From: Trichopria drosophilae
Taxonomy: Eukaryota; Arthropoda; Insecta; Hymenoptera; Diapriidae
Reading direction: 5' to 3'
DNA length: 64,000 bases
Assembly (NCBI GenBank): GCA_030407085.1
Contig: CM059582.1
Location: 66,153,501-66,217,500 of the forward strand
Made by a program: the position numbers and the translations under genes. Numbering within the stretch: the stretch's first letter is position 1; every line of letters starts with the position of its first letter. Positions 11,141 to 22,848 of this stretch are shown piece by piece. The notes under the pieces were generated by a model that did not search any database, was not told the origin of the DNA, and saw only the letters and a program-made list of their open reading frames with translations.

Positions 11141-12430
11141 GATTCCCACCAGTATCTATATTCCTCATATCGATTTCTACACTCACTTCTATACTTCGAA
11201 AACTCGTCCTACACTTTTTTCCGCTTTATCCCATTCTTTCTTTCTTTACGTGCACTCTTTATCTCACAGTGGACACGATGTGATGCTATCCAAACATTTT
11301 ATACTTTTCAACTTTTCCCCTCTCTTTCAACTTCAACAAACCGCCTTGTTTGTTGATTTCCTACGCTTTTCACTTTTATTGTATCACTACTTCTTTCCTT
11401 CATACTTCTTGTAATCTCTCTCCCTCTCTCCGACTCTAAATTATTTTATACACCCTTTCACCAATCCTGTAGTCTTCTCCTTTCCTCTTTTTCCAAGCTC
11501 AAAAATTAGAGGCTGGTGAATCGAGTTTATCTGGAGCCCATCAAATCCGTATCCTCTACCTTCTCCCATGACAAGTTTACCATAATGTGGTAATGGGATT
11601 TTCCCCGTTTAAGATCATCCATCTTCTTTCCTCTATTACAGGTGTCCTTCCCTTATTCTAATTCCCCTTATTCTAACGTCTTCCCTTATTCTAATTTTTT
11701 CTCTTCTCCTATTCTAATAACGTTCCTCACGCGTTCTCCCCACCGCACCTACTACGTTCCTTAGAAACACATATGACACATAACTGCGCATGCGTTGCGA
11801 AAGAGAAAGAGAGAGAAAAAGCGAAACAGCAAACGTTTATTGAAAGAGAGGCGAAAATGAGAATAAGAGAAGAAGGCCGCCATCTTGCCTGACTGGACAA
11901 ATTAGAATAAGAGACGGACTACTGTACATCTCTGCGATTTACCTCTTGTCTATTTATTACCCTATCTCTAGATTCTTCCTTCAGTCTTTCCTCTCTACAT
12001 CTCTACCACCCACCTTGTTTCCCTATACTAGCAGTACAATCCCTTGCATTCACCAGCCTCTTCTTCTTCTTATACAAACTCTCATAGATTATCTAGCACT
12101 TCTTTCTGTCCTTCCTTATTATATAAGTTGACCACTTCCCCCTCCCGCCTATAATTACATACATCTCTGTGGAATTCCTTTTTTCTTTATACCTTATTCT
12201 GATTTTCTCTGACTCCGGTTATAATACCCGCTAGTGCTCTTCCCTTGTTCTTTTTTCCAAAAACCATTTGGCAACCCAATTTCCAACCTCCAAACAACCT
12301 TGCTTTTAAATTTTTCCATCCTCTCCAATCAACTATTGTTTCTTCCATTCCTATTATTTCAAACTGCTTAGCGATCTCCCAGAATTCCTCATCTTTCCTT
12401 GTAATTCTTGCTATATTCCAACGCACCGCT

Positions 12431-13930
12431 CTTACGTTTTTCTTCCATATACCTGTCTCCCGGCACTCAATTTTAATCGCGGTGCATTCGAAATTATTTG
12501 CAACATTTCGCTGTATTCGCTCTCTCGTATGTAAAGAATTTTCTAAAATGCATCAGGCTCATATTTAGTTATTTATTTCTCTCTCTCTCTCTCCACTATA
12601 CATCTGTCATTTTCATTCGGTATATACCGTCATCCATTTATTAGCACTCTTCCATATTTCGCTATCGGTTTTTGTCTACTCGTTATTTCTAGACTCGCCC
12701 AATTTTGTAACTTCTATTATCTTTCGCGTTCACTTTTCATGAAATCGTCACCTACATACACGCTTGTTCTTTTCAACGAGGCACTAATTTCCTTTACAAA
12801 TGTTTTTTTTTCTCGATATTACGCACTCTCACAACAAATTTTGTTCACCTGTTCAGTCAATATTCAATCGATTTCAACTTTTTTTCCAAATTCGCAAAGC
12901 GAATGCTCAATTAACCTGACAGTTAAATTCTAGACTTCTTGAAAGTATAGGGGTGCACTAGTTGTGTAATATACTAATGACATGAGAATTGACACTTGCA
13001 GTGACGTACAATTTGAAAGTGAGTATAGTAATAAGCCAACAAATAATTTTCACACCTTGTTTAAACAAAGGCAAGAACTAGTTGTAGGCCAAAAGTTTCA
13101 AACGTTTAGAAAATTCAACGGTTCTGATGGCCTGTAAAAAAGTTCCTTGACTACCTGTGAAATAAAAAGAAAGATACCACAATAAATATGAAATGGAGGG
13201 TAAACATTGCATTATCATTGATACTACCAGTACGCAAAAATATACAAAAATATACACCGCCGCGTAAAGAAACGGCTAAAAAAATAAACAATAGTAACAT
13301 CGCGTAAAGTATACCGCATGCTTGCCGCCTATGACTCGGTAGACTCAAAATTACAGTAGTGGAGGTCGAAAAAGAGAATAGAAATTATATATAAATTAAA
13401 ATCTGATCTATATTAAACGTCATTTTTTAAGATTATACGCACGGTCGAATTTCCTTATGATTTGATTTCATTTATTATGCACTGATCCGGCAGACCGTGT
13501 GCAAAATATCTAATAATAGTACATAGATTCCAGAATTAAACATCGGACTTATATTCTAAACTAAACCTAATTTCGCTCCATAAACATGATAGTGGCAACA
13601 AACTAATGCATAAAAACTCCACATACACACTCCACGCGGCTAAACCTTAAACTACTAATATTCCGATAGCAGTTGACAAATACCCTAAATTACTCGCAAT
13701 AATAATATAACAAATAAACAAGAATTAGCATACAGTAGACACAATACGGGCGTAAACGCAATACATAGTAAATTAACATATAAAACATCCGACTCGACAC
13801 ATAAGTACGAATAACGCAACTAGTGATCATGACGCTAATACGCCAATAGCGCTGATTTAAACGAATCTAGCGATTCCGCATGTCTAATATGTACAGGAAA
13901 GGCGTACCAGTAATTTATGGCTACTATTAT
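12431..13930. other. pyrimidine-rich then AT-rich sequence, no gene seen
   Basis: Up to about 12930 this may be further decayed LINE sequence, since the plus strand stays pyrimidine-rich; a short CT run lies near 12577. 12950-13930 is AT-rich with no family signature. A phrase at 13440, gcacggtcgaatttcctt, recurs at 18051 in the repeat array described there. Confidence 0.35.
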
Positions 13931-14539
13931 ATGGCGGGCGAAAATTTCAAAAATTTATCGGATTTTCTTGAAATTCGTCACTTGGGGGTTTTTGGGCTCG
14001 CTCATCACGAATCTGAAGTCAGTTTTTAAAAACTTAAAATGGTGGATCCAACATGGCGGGTGAAAATTTTAAAAATCAATCGGATTTTTTTGAAACTTGT
14101 CGCTTTGGGATTTTTGGGATCGCTGATCACGAACCTGAGGTCAGTTTTTAAAAACTTAAAATGGTGGATACGACATGGCGGGCGAAAATTTCAAAAATTT
14201 ATCGGATTTTCTTGAAATTCGTCACTTGGGGGTTTTTGGGCTCGCTCATCACGAATCTGAAGTCAGTTTTTAAAAACTTAAAATGGTGGATCCAACATGG
14301 CGGGTGAAAATTTTAAAAATCAATCGGATTTTTTTGAAACTTGTCGCTTTGGGATTTTTGGGATCGCTGATCACGAACCTGAGGTCAGTTTTTAAAAACT
14401 TAAAATGGTGGATCCGACATGGCGGGTGAAAATTTAAAAAAAAATCGGATTTTCTTGAAACTTGTCACTTGGTGGTTTTTGGGATCGCTGATCACGAACC
14501 TGAGGTCAGTTTTTAAAAACTTAAAATGGTGGATCCAAC
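13931..14539 (+). repeat. 122-bp tandem satellite, five units
   Basis: Units start at 13931, 14053, 14175, 14297 and 14419 with the phrase atggcggg. The first four are exactly 122 bp; the fifth is 121 bp. Units 1 and 3 share ggctcgctcatcacgaatc and units 2 and 4 share ggatcgctgatcacgaacc, so the array is a 244-bp higher-order dimer repeated twice plus one unit. Each unit closes with aaaatggtggatcc. The same module appears inside the arms of the foldback element at 49764-52250. Confidence 0.95.
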
Positions 14540-14564
14540 ATGGCGGGTGAAAAATTAAACTCCA

Positions 14565-16038
14565 TTAAAAAATTATTGTTAACGGAGAAACTAACTCGGA
14601 TAACATCTTCTGGATATGGCGCAACTGCAACCCGTCCGGGCTAGGATCCTTAGACTTAGTAACCGATGCAGTAATCGCTGTCTGGACTTCATCAACTCGC
14701 AACATAGGGAGAATAAAGATAGGCGAATTAATATCGATAGGCCGTCCTAGGATGCGCTGAAGTTGCGCATAACTAGATGGAGGATGCACAGAGGCAACTC
14801 TACTGTAATGGGTGTTCAATTCATCAGGAGAAAAGTGACTTAATGCAGACTGGGCTGAATCCTTAGCTAGACCATATTTCTTCAGCAAGTCCCAAATTTT
14901 GCTTTGGTCGGTTACTCGCTCTAATGCTTCGCAGATGTAAGCATTTGTAGCCGCCCGGAGAGATGATTTGACGAGCTTCCGTAATTCAGGATACTGCAAC
15001 ATGAGCATACCACTCTGTGTACGTTTGGCATAATTGAAAGTAGAGTTACACTGCTTGATTAGACGCTTAATAGCAGGCGTAAGCCAAGGTGCACGAGGTC
15101 GCTTAGAAGACTTACTTGTTATAGGCTCATAATTGTCAAGCACTGACTACTATAAAAGTGAGCCAGGAGTTCAGAAAAATCCCGTGTAGCATCGGTTAAT
15201 CCATCTTCGACATACAGGTCAGAGAGATTATGACGTAATAGTAAATCTAATTCATTCGCCAATACCTCATAATTGCATCCTCGAAAGTTTCGATAGGTCA
15301 CGACCTTCGGTTGATGAACATAAGATACTATATTATAGTATATATTAATAAGGTCATGACCTGCAGCAAACGGCAGGAAAGACTGGGCAAAATTACCAAG
15401 CTCTTTGTTCTAGAATCCACGATGAACAAATCAAGATGAGTATGGGTATTATTGCTGAAAGAATGATGAGTAGGGCCGAATGGTACAGAATACATGGAAA
15501 GCTCTGCTATAAATTGTTTCAGGTAATTGGAATAATAGCTATTAGATAATAAATCACAGTTTAAATCGCCAGTTATCACTACGTTTTTGAATGTGGGCAA
15601 ATACTGGCTGATTTTAGACTGGAATTCAGCAAACATATTTCCAGGTGGTCGACGATAAACGATTGCCAATAACAGGTTGCTGTTCGATGGTGTTGTAATA
15701 TTAAGAATAATGTACTCCGTTTCATTTATCGCGGTATTATTTGAGGCTTCTAAAACTACATAGGTAAATGCCTTGTGTATATAACAGGCTACTCCACCAC
15801 CTAGTACGTAACGATCTCATCCAGCCGGTTTAATTGCTCGATCATTTCGCGCCAAATTAAACTCAGATATAGTTAGTGATTGGGTTGAGATATCCGGGGT
15901 TAACCACGACTCAGTCACAGCAAGGATTCGAATAACTGATGTTGCGAGTAGAGTTTCCACTTGGTGAAAATGGGCACGTAACGAAATAACATTAGCATGC
16001 GAAATATTAATAAGGTTATTCGCAGAATCGGTACACAC
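14565..16038 (-). pseudogene. CR1-like LINE ORF2 (endonuclease and start of RT), decayed
   Basis: Read from high to low coordinates. 16038-15817 encodes the endonuclease N-terminus (NVISLRAHFHQVETLL, then AVTESWLTPDIS). 15669-15328 encodes AIVYRRPPG, VVITGDLNCDLLS and LDLFIVDS, the catalytic Asp/Asn block. 15301-15119 is the late endonuclease/linker. 15143-14565 encodes RPRAPWLTPAIKRLI, the linker preceding RT, and DEVQTAI...SKDPSPDGL, the first RT block. The copy stops abruptly next to the satellite array, so the RT catalytic core is missing. At least three frameshifts separate the segments. Confidence 0.75.
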
Positions 16039-16074
16039 ATTAAGAGAGTTACGCGGAGAATAGATTGGGAGGGT

Positions 16075-16652
16075 TCAGTCAAACGATTTTAGTGGGGTCT
16101 TGCTCTGTAACGATTGGTATTTCCGCCAGCTGTGGATCTTTGCAAAAAAAAATGCAACCTTTAGAGCCCATACACGGAAATTAGATATCAATTTTGCCTG
16201 TTGTTTAGCCTTCTTTAATAGTGCGTATACTGGTCGAGCGAGAAATTCGTTGACATACAGAACTCCATTGTCGCCAGGATAAACCTCTGGGAAAATGTCA
16301 GCCCTAGTTAGTTTTCCAATTTTGATGCGGACTTGTATAGACACAAACTCAACTATGGCGAGTATGTGGATTGTGTAGACTGAGAGGTCGATGGAAGATT
16401 TCTCGTAAAATTAACTTTTCTGGTGCCGATAATCTGAGACCTAAGTTGTAAAACATTAAGTTTATTCAAAACGCGGCCGACAACTTCATCGGGAGACAAG
16501 TCACACGAATCGAGTAATCCGGTAATGATAAGCTCTGAGTTAGGTTGTTCATACGCTTTTTGACATTTCATGCGCTCCATGTTGTTAGAATTTCGCTCTA
16601 CTCTCTCCGCAATGGTACCAAGATACGCTTGCATTCTGTCAAGTATCGCCAC
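16075..16652 (-). pseudogene. CR1-like LINE ORF1 fragment
   Basis: 16652-16353 encodes a short helical stretch followed by SELIITGL and a VVGRVLNKLNV block. 16344-16075 encodes KIGKLTRADIFPEVYPGDNG, VNEFLARPVYALLKKAKQQAK and FRVWALK. The same order (INIVISG-like block, then LxxNEFxxxxxxxLxxxAK and a C-terminal aromatic block) occurs in the better-preserved ORF1 at 61547-62854, supporting an RNA-binding LINE ORF1. The N-terminal zinc-finger part is not seen. It lies directly upstream of the ORF2 remnant. Confidence 0.6.
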
Positions 16653-17280
16653 GCAATTCAGCGTTTGTAAAGTATGAAACTACATTCGTTCCCTGCCATC
16701 CATCATATCCCAGTTTTCAGGAGCAGCAACAAGCTTAGTGCTGGGCGGAAGCAGAAGGCTGGAGAACATACTCACTAAAGTAAGGGAGCGCGATTGGGAA
16801 AAACAAGGTACGACAGGTAAATGATGAGACGGAAAAGACGGCGAGACTGGGGATATGTTCACTGGTTGGCATACGAGGGAGACGAAAGAGTTAGTTGAAA
16901 TCGTAAACATACTCAGAATCCAAACACAACAAATAATTTAACGAACGAGCACAACAATCCGATGCTGTTTTATGCCGAATATAAATTAAGATACATGACC
17001 GATGAGTGACGAATTACAGCCTGAACATTTATATTTATCTCAGACGGGGCCTCGACACCTTTTACACGTTAAAAGTTGATCGGCTTGCAAATGCGGGGAC
17101 AATATACGTTTAGGCAGACGTTTAGTAGACCGAAATTTTGGCATGAGATCTGTCAATTTTCCGTACGTACAAAGTCCATAATCGCAACGCAGACAATAAA
17201 TAAGCGATACGTATATACTTAGAGTCTGCGAAAGGCGAGTCTACACACTACTGTGACAAATTTATCATTGCAACGAGGCG
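16653..17280. other. upstream part of the minus-strand LINE and AT-rich DNA
   Basis: A 76-residue minus-strand frame at 16680-16910 begins MFTISTNSF and is Ser/Pro-rich. It may be LINE 5' sequence but has no signature. The rest shows nothing recognisable. Confidence 0.3.
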
Positions 17281-18125
17281 TTTGTGTATTGAAAAAAAAA
17301 GCTTACTTTGTGCACAGCTAATTTTACAACCGATTAGTCTGACGTGGTCCAAAAAATAATAATAAACTTCATTTGAACGATGTCACGTAACGCGCAAGCG
17401 TGCAGGTCAAATTACTGTTCACGGCCTTTTTGTGCACTAAAAAAAGAAGTTTAATTTGTGCACGGATTTTCATCCGATTAAACCGAAATTGTCGAAAACA
17501 TAATATTAAGGGGGTACTAAAGTGGTCCGCTGGTAAGGCAGGAAATTTCACTGTAAAACGTAAATAAAAGATACTGAATAAAATTTTTGAAATTCGAGCA
17601 CTACAAGGACAATTCTAAGCACTATAAACTATTTCCTATAAAATTCCAAAGATGTTAATTTGAAACTGATCGAGAATTTTCAGAAATATGTGATTTTTTT
17701 ATTTTCGAAAATTCTCGGTCAATTCTCAATTAATTTCTTTGACATTTTCTAAGATACCGTCTATAGTAATTAAAATTGCCTTTACAGAGCTCAAATTGTA
17801 AAAAATCGATTTAGTTATTTTATATTTACAAATTTTAGTGAAAATTCCTACTTTATCGGATGAGCATCTAGAACTCTCTTAAAGGTGGTTTTTCAGATTA
17901 TAAGCAACGCGCTATAGCGCACTATTTAATTTTTGTTCTCGGCATTTTTGTGTATTACTGTGTGGGGTCATTTTTCATCCGATTAATCCGAAATGGTTGA
18001 AGAAATAATATCGAGCTTGGTTTAAAAGATTTCATGTAGGGCGTCAGCGCGCACGGTCGAATTTCCTTTCTCGGCATTTTTTTCATTAAAAAAAAGTCTA
18101 CTTTGTTCACCGCTAATTTTTCCGG
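17281..18125 (+). repeat. degenerate ~146-bp tandem repeats, split by another repeat
   Basis: The phrase pattern ttttgtg(t/c)a...aaaaaag...tactttgtgcac...catccgatta..ccgaaat...cataatat occurs starting near 17281 and 17426, and again near 17930 and 18080. A unit between them (17580-17890) belongs to a different dispersed family. The array looks like a decayed satellite interrupted by an insertion, or the internal repeats of one unknown element. Confidence 0.55.
17640..17890 (+). repeat. dispersed repeat, copy 1 (pairs with 42060-42300)
   Basis: Shared blocks in the same order at both places: cgaaaattctc, cgtctatagtaatta (cgcctatagtaatta in copy 2), attgcctttacagagc (attgcccttacaaagc), aaaaatcgatt and ttatcgg. 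No coding capacity. Probably a non-autonomous element of an unknown family. Confidence 0.6.
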
Positions 18126-19830
18126 ATGACAATCTGTGATTTCAATAGATCGGTATATGTTGTTTTAAAATTACAATATATTAATAGATTCACATTTCAC
18201 TCTAGCGGCGATAGGAAAGACAAGCGCCTATTGCAAAAAAATATGCGCACGTTTCGTTCCTGGTGTCCAGATGGACTCGGACGATCATGGCGATCATGGA
18301 TACGCTGCCTCATACGTGTGTTTCGAAATCAAGTGAAAACAAGGAGTGACACACCAATAAAACAGTCAGTTGCACGGTTCAGGGTATTTTATTGTTATTT
18401 TGGAAACGGAGCGAGAAAATCGCTAATGGCGAAAGCCGATACGCCAAAACTCACGCGGGACGACTGAGTAAATTCTGGATATACAACGACTTGGAGAAAC
18501 ATACTCGACGCACACAACTCTCGAACTCAAATTCGAAATCACTAGAAGCGATTGAGAGGGCGTCTTCTCGTATCCGCAAAAATCGCCAAGGACCATCCAC
18601 AGAGACGCAGAGCTATTTTGAGGATGGGCGACCACCAGCCGTTGACTTCGGTTATTTGGCGGAATTATAGAGCCGGATACCGATGTTCAAACAAATCTCG
18701 TCCAAATCCGCGACCTTACTACCCGGAACAATCCGCTCCAACCCGACATCGACTTTCGAAGCGAAGTTTCAGTCGTCCGACGCGGATCGTTTTACTACTA
18801 TTTATATTTGGTCTTGTCGCGGCCGATGCGAAAGGCGATTTGATCTAAACAAGAAAAAATGAACATCCATTGTCTAGGAATCCAAACCGCCAATTGTTAA
18901 AAACGGTGGAATTCGGACATGGTAATAAAGAACAATAATTCAAATCGGTATTTCCTTACCGTCTTAGACAGATTTTGCCATTACCGACTTTGTCTCTCCG
19001 CACGGCTGCGGCCGATTTCCACATGGTACCCTATTCAGTGTGCAATGGTATAGGAACACCGCAGAAAACCTACACCCAGTCCCATTACAACAATCATGCG
19101 TATATTTTCAGCATTATCGGAGTGTTAATTCGCAACAACGTGTTTAGTTTATATGACGAAATTTTTAAATAAATCTAACAGAGGAAGAAAATGCTAAATT
19201 TATTGCATAAATATCCTGCATTAGATATGGGTCCTGGTTGAGAAACTGCAAGATTTGGAGGTCAAGCGCCATTCTTAATAGCAGTTGACATCTTTATAAG
19301 GCAGCGTTGATCTTTACTGGGATCTTCAAGGTCTACGTTTAACGTCTGGTGTTTCGTCAGAAGAAAAGTAATCATTAGCCAAATTTTGATGGTGCTGCGA
19401 AAACTCCCCTTTCGACTCTAACCAAACAACGTGTTTTTCTGTCCGGGACGATCATTTCATAAGCCTGTTAGTCTCAACTTTGTCAATGGCCCCAATTCTT
19501 CCAAAAAGTTCATTGCTTTGGTGATACAACAACTCGACTTCAAGAGATGGTATTCTTTTCGATTTCTCACAACTGCAGTTCACTAACATTGGGCAATTGC
19601 AGAAGTTAACATTTTACCCACAAGTGCATTGATAGATCATCGAGCATTTACAACATGCTATATCAAATATCTGAGAGGCATGATTTTGAAATCTGTGAGT
19701 TTTTTCTGGAAAGTACTTTTGTCTTTGTTTCGTTTGAATGATTTTCTTAATTTATAATAAGAGTCATGAAGAGTGTGTATCATTTTTAGTATTCCGACCT
19801 TGCCGACAGTCGGGATAGACGATATCTTAT
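18126..19830. other. unassigned region with short unrecognised ORFs
   Basis: Plus-strand frames at 18126-18848 have no family signature. The last one ends with a hydrophobic RIVLLLFIFGLVAADAKGD stretch near 18780-18835, which looks like a signal peptide and could be the start of a retroviral-type envelope gene, but nothing follows in frame. 18850-19830 shows no gene. Confidence 0.3.
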
Positions 19831-20329
19831 ACAGGGTGTCCCATTTTAAGTGTCCACCCCAAATATCTTGAAAATAACGCGTTATACAAAAAAAATGTTT
19901 CAGACAAAAGTTTCAGGATTTTTTCTGGGCAATTTAACGGCGACCTTTATTCGACCTTGGCCATGACCTTGAAGGTCATTCTCAAGGTCAAATTCAATTT
20001 TTTCAAATGGAAACCCCCATTTTTTATTGCAGATTTGGAAAGAGCAGGAAATTTTACGTTCAGGTACAACCTTGTCCATGTCAGGGACAACGACCTTCAA
20101 GATCTTTTCAAGGTTATAGGTTTTTTTAACGGGAATCCTATTTTTTATTGTAGATTTGGAAAGAGTTGACAGTTGACGTTCAAGTATGACCTTAAGGGTG
20201 TCCTGGATCCCGACATTCCAGGTCATTCGAAGGTCAAAGTTGTTTTTTGTTTTTAACGGGAACCCCTAATTTTTGACTGTGGTTTTGGAAAGAGCTGAAA
20301 TCTGAATCGTACTGCAAGTACTTTTTTTT

Positions 20330-20470
20330 CGTTGCATGTATGCTGTTCGTAGTACTAACGGTAACCCCGTAAAAAGAGGGATAAATCTAGGAATAACCTT
20401 CAAGTTTCCAAGACCAGCGAAAAAGACCTCACTTTTATTAGATTCTTGCACTTATTTTGAAAACAGCAAA
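20330..20470 (+). repeat. left inner inverted repeat of the mariner-like element
   Basis: Matches 21370-21510 in reverse complement, ending cttgcacttattttgaaaacagcaaa. Confidence 0.75.
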
Positions 20471-20481
20471 CCTTATAAATA

Positions 20482-21270
20482 ATGTGTACAACAAAAAATT
20501 TAGCACATGAATTTCTGTACAGAAATGTTTTAAGGAGAGTAACCTATCAAGAACGTGTACCGCCGGCATTAGCATTACCCGATGTGCACCACGGGGAGGA
20601 AGCACGGTCGGATTTTGCACATCATTTGGCCCGGAGAAGGGCCGTTTGTGTAAGTTGTGCGTGTGCGCGTGGGCGTGTGCGAGCCGGGTTTTATGCTGCA
20701 AAATGTCTGAACATGCGTCATCCTAATAGAAAGACTATAAAAAGGTAAGATAGAAGGTATAAAAAGCACCAGAGCTGAGAGCGGAAGTCTCAAAAGAAAG
20801 CGACGAAAATCAGGTGCTGGTGAAAAAAATCTGTAGCTCCTGTAACATCTACTAGTGTATATCCTTATATCTCAACCAGAGAAATCGAAAAACGTCATGG
20901 TATTCTAAAATCGACGGCCAATCGATTTCTGAAAGCTCAAAAATTCCATCCATATCATATTCACATGCTTCGAAAATTAGAAGAGGCTGATTATCCTCGA
21001 CGTTTAGCTTTTTGCAATTGAGTGCAAGGACTGGTAGAAGCATTTGTTAAAATAGTACTGTTCAGCGATGAAACCACATTCACCAATAGAGATGATGGTG
21101 GTAGGCATATTATGCATTATTATACAGATTCTAATCCCGACTGGAAAAGACATACAAAGTTTCAGCGCCAATAATTGCTTAACGTCGGGGTTGACATTGT
21201 GGATAATTACACTGTGGGACCAAATTTCTTTGAGGAAGATTTAAATGGTAATAAATATGTATACAACCGC
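20482..21270 (+). pseudogene. mariner-like (DUF4817-type) transposase pseudogene
   Basis: The first frame ends with MRHPNRKTIKR (20710-20748), matching the helix-turn-helix start of this family. After frameshifts, 20850 onward reads ISTREIEKRHGILKSTANRFLKAQKFHPYHIHML, then SDETTFTNRDDGG (21068), MHYYTDSNPDWKRH and TVGPNFFEEDLNGNKY (21205-21260). SDET contains the second catalytic-type Asp region and NLNG-like text follows. The C-terminal half after this is missing; compare the C-terminal tail at 3-191. At least three stops or frameshifts, so it is inactive. Confidence 0.75.
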
Positions 21271-21369
21271 CGCGCCGGTACACGTGCTTGATGGTTTACT
21301 AAAACATTTTTATAGAGAAATTTAAGTGCTACGTTTTTTGGAAACATTATTTATCCATCATTATGTAGA

Positions 21370-21510
21370 TTTGCTGTTTTTAAAATAAGTGCAAGAATCT
21401 AATAAAAGTCATGTCTTTTTCGTCGTTTTTACAAAATTGAAGTTTATTGTTAGATTTATCCCTCGTTTATGTGGGGTTACCTTTAGTAATACGAATAAAT
21501 ACATGCAACG
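21370..21510 (-). repeat. right inner inverted repeat of the mariner-like element
   Basis: Starts tttgctgtttttaaaataag and ends acatgcaacg; reverse complement of 20330-20470 with about 20 percent mismatches by eye. Confidence 0.75.
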
Positions 21511-21720
21511 ATGAAAACAGTTTTAGTACGATTCAATATTTGGCAATATTTAGCGACTTTGAATATTTTATCATCTGAAGGTTACTACAGCATATTATAA
21601 ACTATCATGTCGGACATAAAATATCCCGTTCTTCCCAAATCCACAATAAAAAAATAGGGATTTATATTAAAAAAAAAAACCACTTTGACCTTGGAATTAC
21701 TTCGAAGGTAATGGATCAGG

Positions 21721-22219
21721 AATTTTCTGTAGGTTATTTTATTACAGAACTATTTAAATCTATCTGACAGGAATAGTAACTAGCTGTCTAACTCTTCTGC
21801 AAATTATTCTAGAAAATGTGAAAAATCCGGAAAAATTATGCTTTTTGACCTTAATGGGGGGAGGTCTGCAAGTGTCAGTCTTTGACCAATTTTAAAATTT
21901 CTTCTTATGCTGGATTACGGCTAACATAAAGCATTTTGTCCGTACCACGATTCAATCTATCATTCTGATATCGTTTTTAATTATTTCGGAAAATTCTGTA
22001 ACAGATGCTAAAAAGGTAAAATTTTGACAACGATGCACGAGGGTCAACGGGTGACCGATTTTAATTTTTCCTTTTGCGTTGGCGTCATATTGAGTCGTAG
22101 CAACTTTTCCGCACTATCGCGTTTTGAATTTATGACTTTGGTATTTTTCGACCCGCCCTAATGCCCGTTTCATTAATTAGAATCAAGAATATTTCTAGTT
22201 GATTTTCCAACAAATGTGA
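21721..22219. other. eroded right arm of the mariner-like element / unassigned
   Basis: No coding signal. Text such as tttgaccttaatgg resembles the gacctt-rich left arm of the element, so it may be its decayed outer right arm. Confidence 0.3.
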
Positions 22220-22528
22220 TTATTTATTAATGTACGATGTTTGAGACATTATAAATTTATGTTTATATATTAAAATTTTAAATTTCTTTCTCAATAATTT
22301 AATTAGGCTTTCAACAGAATCAGGAGTTTCGATTTCAAAATATTGCCGTGCTTTGCCTCCTAATTTTACCAAAACAATCGCTAAATAATTATTTTCTGTT
22401 TCATCACGTTCAAATAAATGATGATATTGCGTTACCTTTACTTCGAAATCGCGAAATTTTATATTAGAAGTGCCACTAACATTAGGGATATTACTCGCTG
22501 CTTCTTGCATTTTAACACAATCGGACAT
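22220..22528 (-). pseudogene. Ty3/gypsy gag N-terminal fragment
   Basis: The start codon at 22528 opens a 102-residue frame with helical, capsid-like character: NIKFRDFEVKVTQYHHLFERDE, then LAIVLVKLGGKARQYFEIE and SLIKLLRKKF. These resemble retrotransposon Gag N-terminal text. It is placed as expected about 305 bp downstream of a minus-strand primer-binding site (22833-22848). The copy stops near 22220 and the rest of gag-pol is missing. Confidence 0.6.
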
Positions 22529-22832
22529 TGAATTTCCGAAAATGCGATTTACGGTTTGGTTTAAGGTTTGGGCTCCTTGTTTATCAATTTTAAATAGTTA
22601 TTAGCGGAGTTAAATATTCTTATAATTGTTAATTTCGCTATTATTGCATAAGTCAGGGATTTAATTGTAAAGGATAGTCTGAAAATTCTGTGTTTATATT
22701 GGGGATATTAATATGTATGTGATTATGTAATAATGTATGATATTGTTGTTAGTCAAAATTCTCAAATTGCTCCTGCAAAACAACAGACAGCTCACAGTTT
22801 ATTGGCAAGGTGTAAATTTTCCCTATTAGAAT

Positions 22833-22848
22833 CCCACTTCTGACACCA
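22833..22848 (-). other. primer-binding site of a minus-strand gypsy element
   Basis: On the minus strand this reads tggtgtcagaagtggg, a well-known tRNA-primer form in insect gypsy elements. The LTR should lie at higher coordinates, from about 22849. Confidence 0.65.

Larger units (their letters stand above)
10143..12430 (-). pseudogene. degenerate non-LTR retrotransposon (endonuclease and RT pieces)
   Basis: Two islands on the minus strand belong to one LINE type. 12187-12426 encodes an apurinic-type endonuclease start: IARITRKDEEFWE, then GMEETIVDWRGWKNLKARL and KKNKGRALAGIITGVREN. 10440-10260 encodes reverse transcriptase: KAAFDKVDRRVLRKM, then SKEFWVKNRVS. The expected next motif (QGCPLSPxLF) dissolves into a GA microsatellite. 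The pyrimidine-rich plus strand between them is consistent with a decayed A/G-rich coding strand. Stops and frameshifts are frequent. The copy is interrupted by a SINE-like insertion at about 10700-11150. Confidence 0.6.
19831..21720 (+). mobile_element. mariner-like transposon with long inverted repeats
   Basis: The left end acagggtgtccc at 19831 is followed by a direct-repeat-rich non-coding arm in which acgggaa-cc-ta...attt(t/g)gtagatttggaaagag recurs three times. 20330-20470 is repeated in inverted orientation at 21370-21510 (about 141 bp each; shared phrases gcacttatttt, gattcttgcac, ggataaatct and cgttgcatgta). Further out, 21625-21680 still matches the left arm inverted (tcccaaatccacaataaaaaa). 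A transposase pseudogene lies between the inverted repeats. No right terminal acaccctgt is seen, so the right end is eroded or missing. Confidence 0.7.

Noticed and set aside
10872..11186. 104-residue minus-strand ORF
   Set aside because: It lies across the tRNA-like SINE; such SINEs give chance open frames, and no domain is visible.
11642..11915. Repeated ttattctaatt words with an inverted copy near 11900, a possible MITE
   Set aside because: The inverted match is only about 11 bp of low-complexity text, and no target duplication is visible.
18552..18848. A retroviral-type envelope start
   Set aside because: Only a signal-peptide-like stretch at the end of the frame; no envelope motif before or after it.
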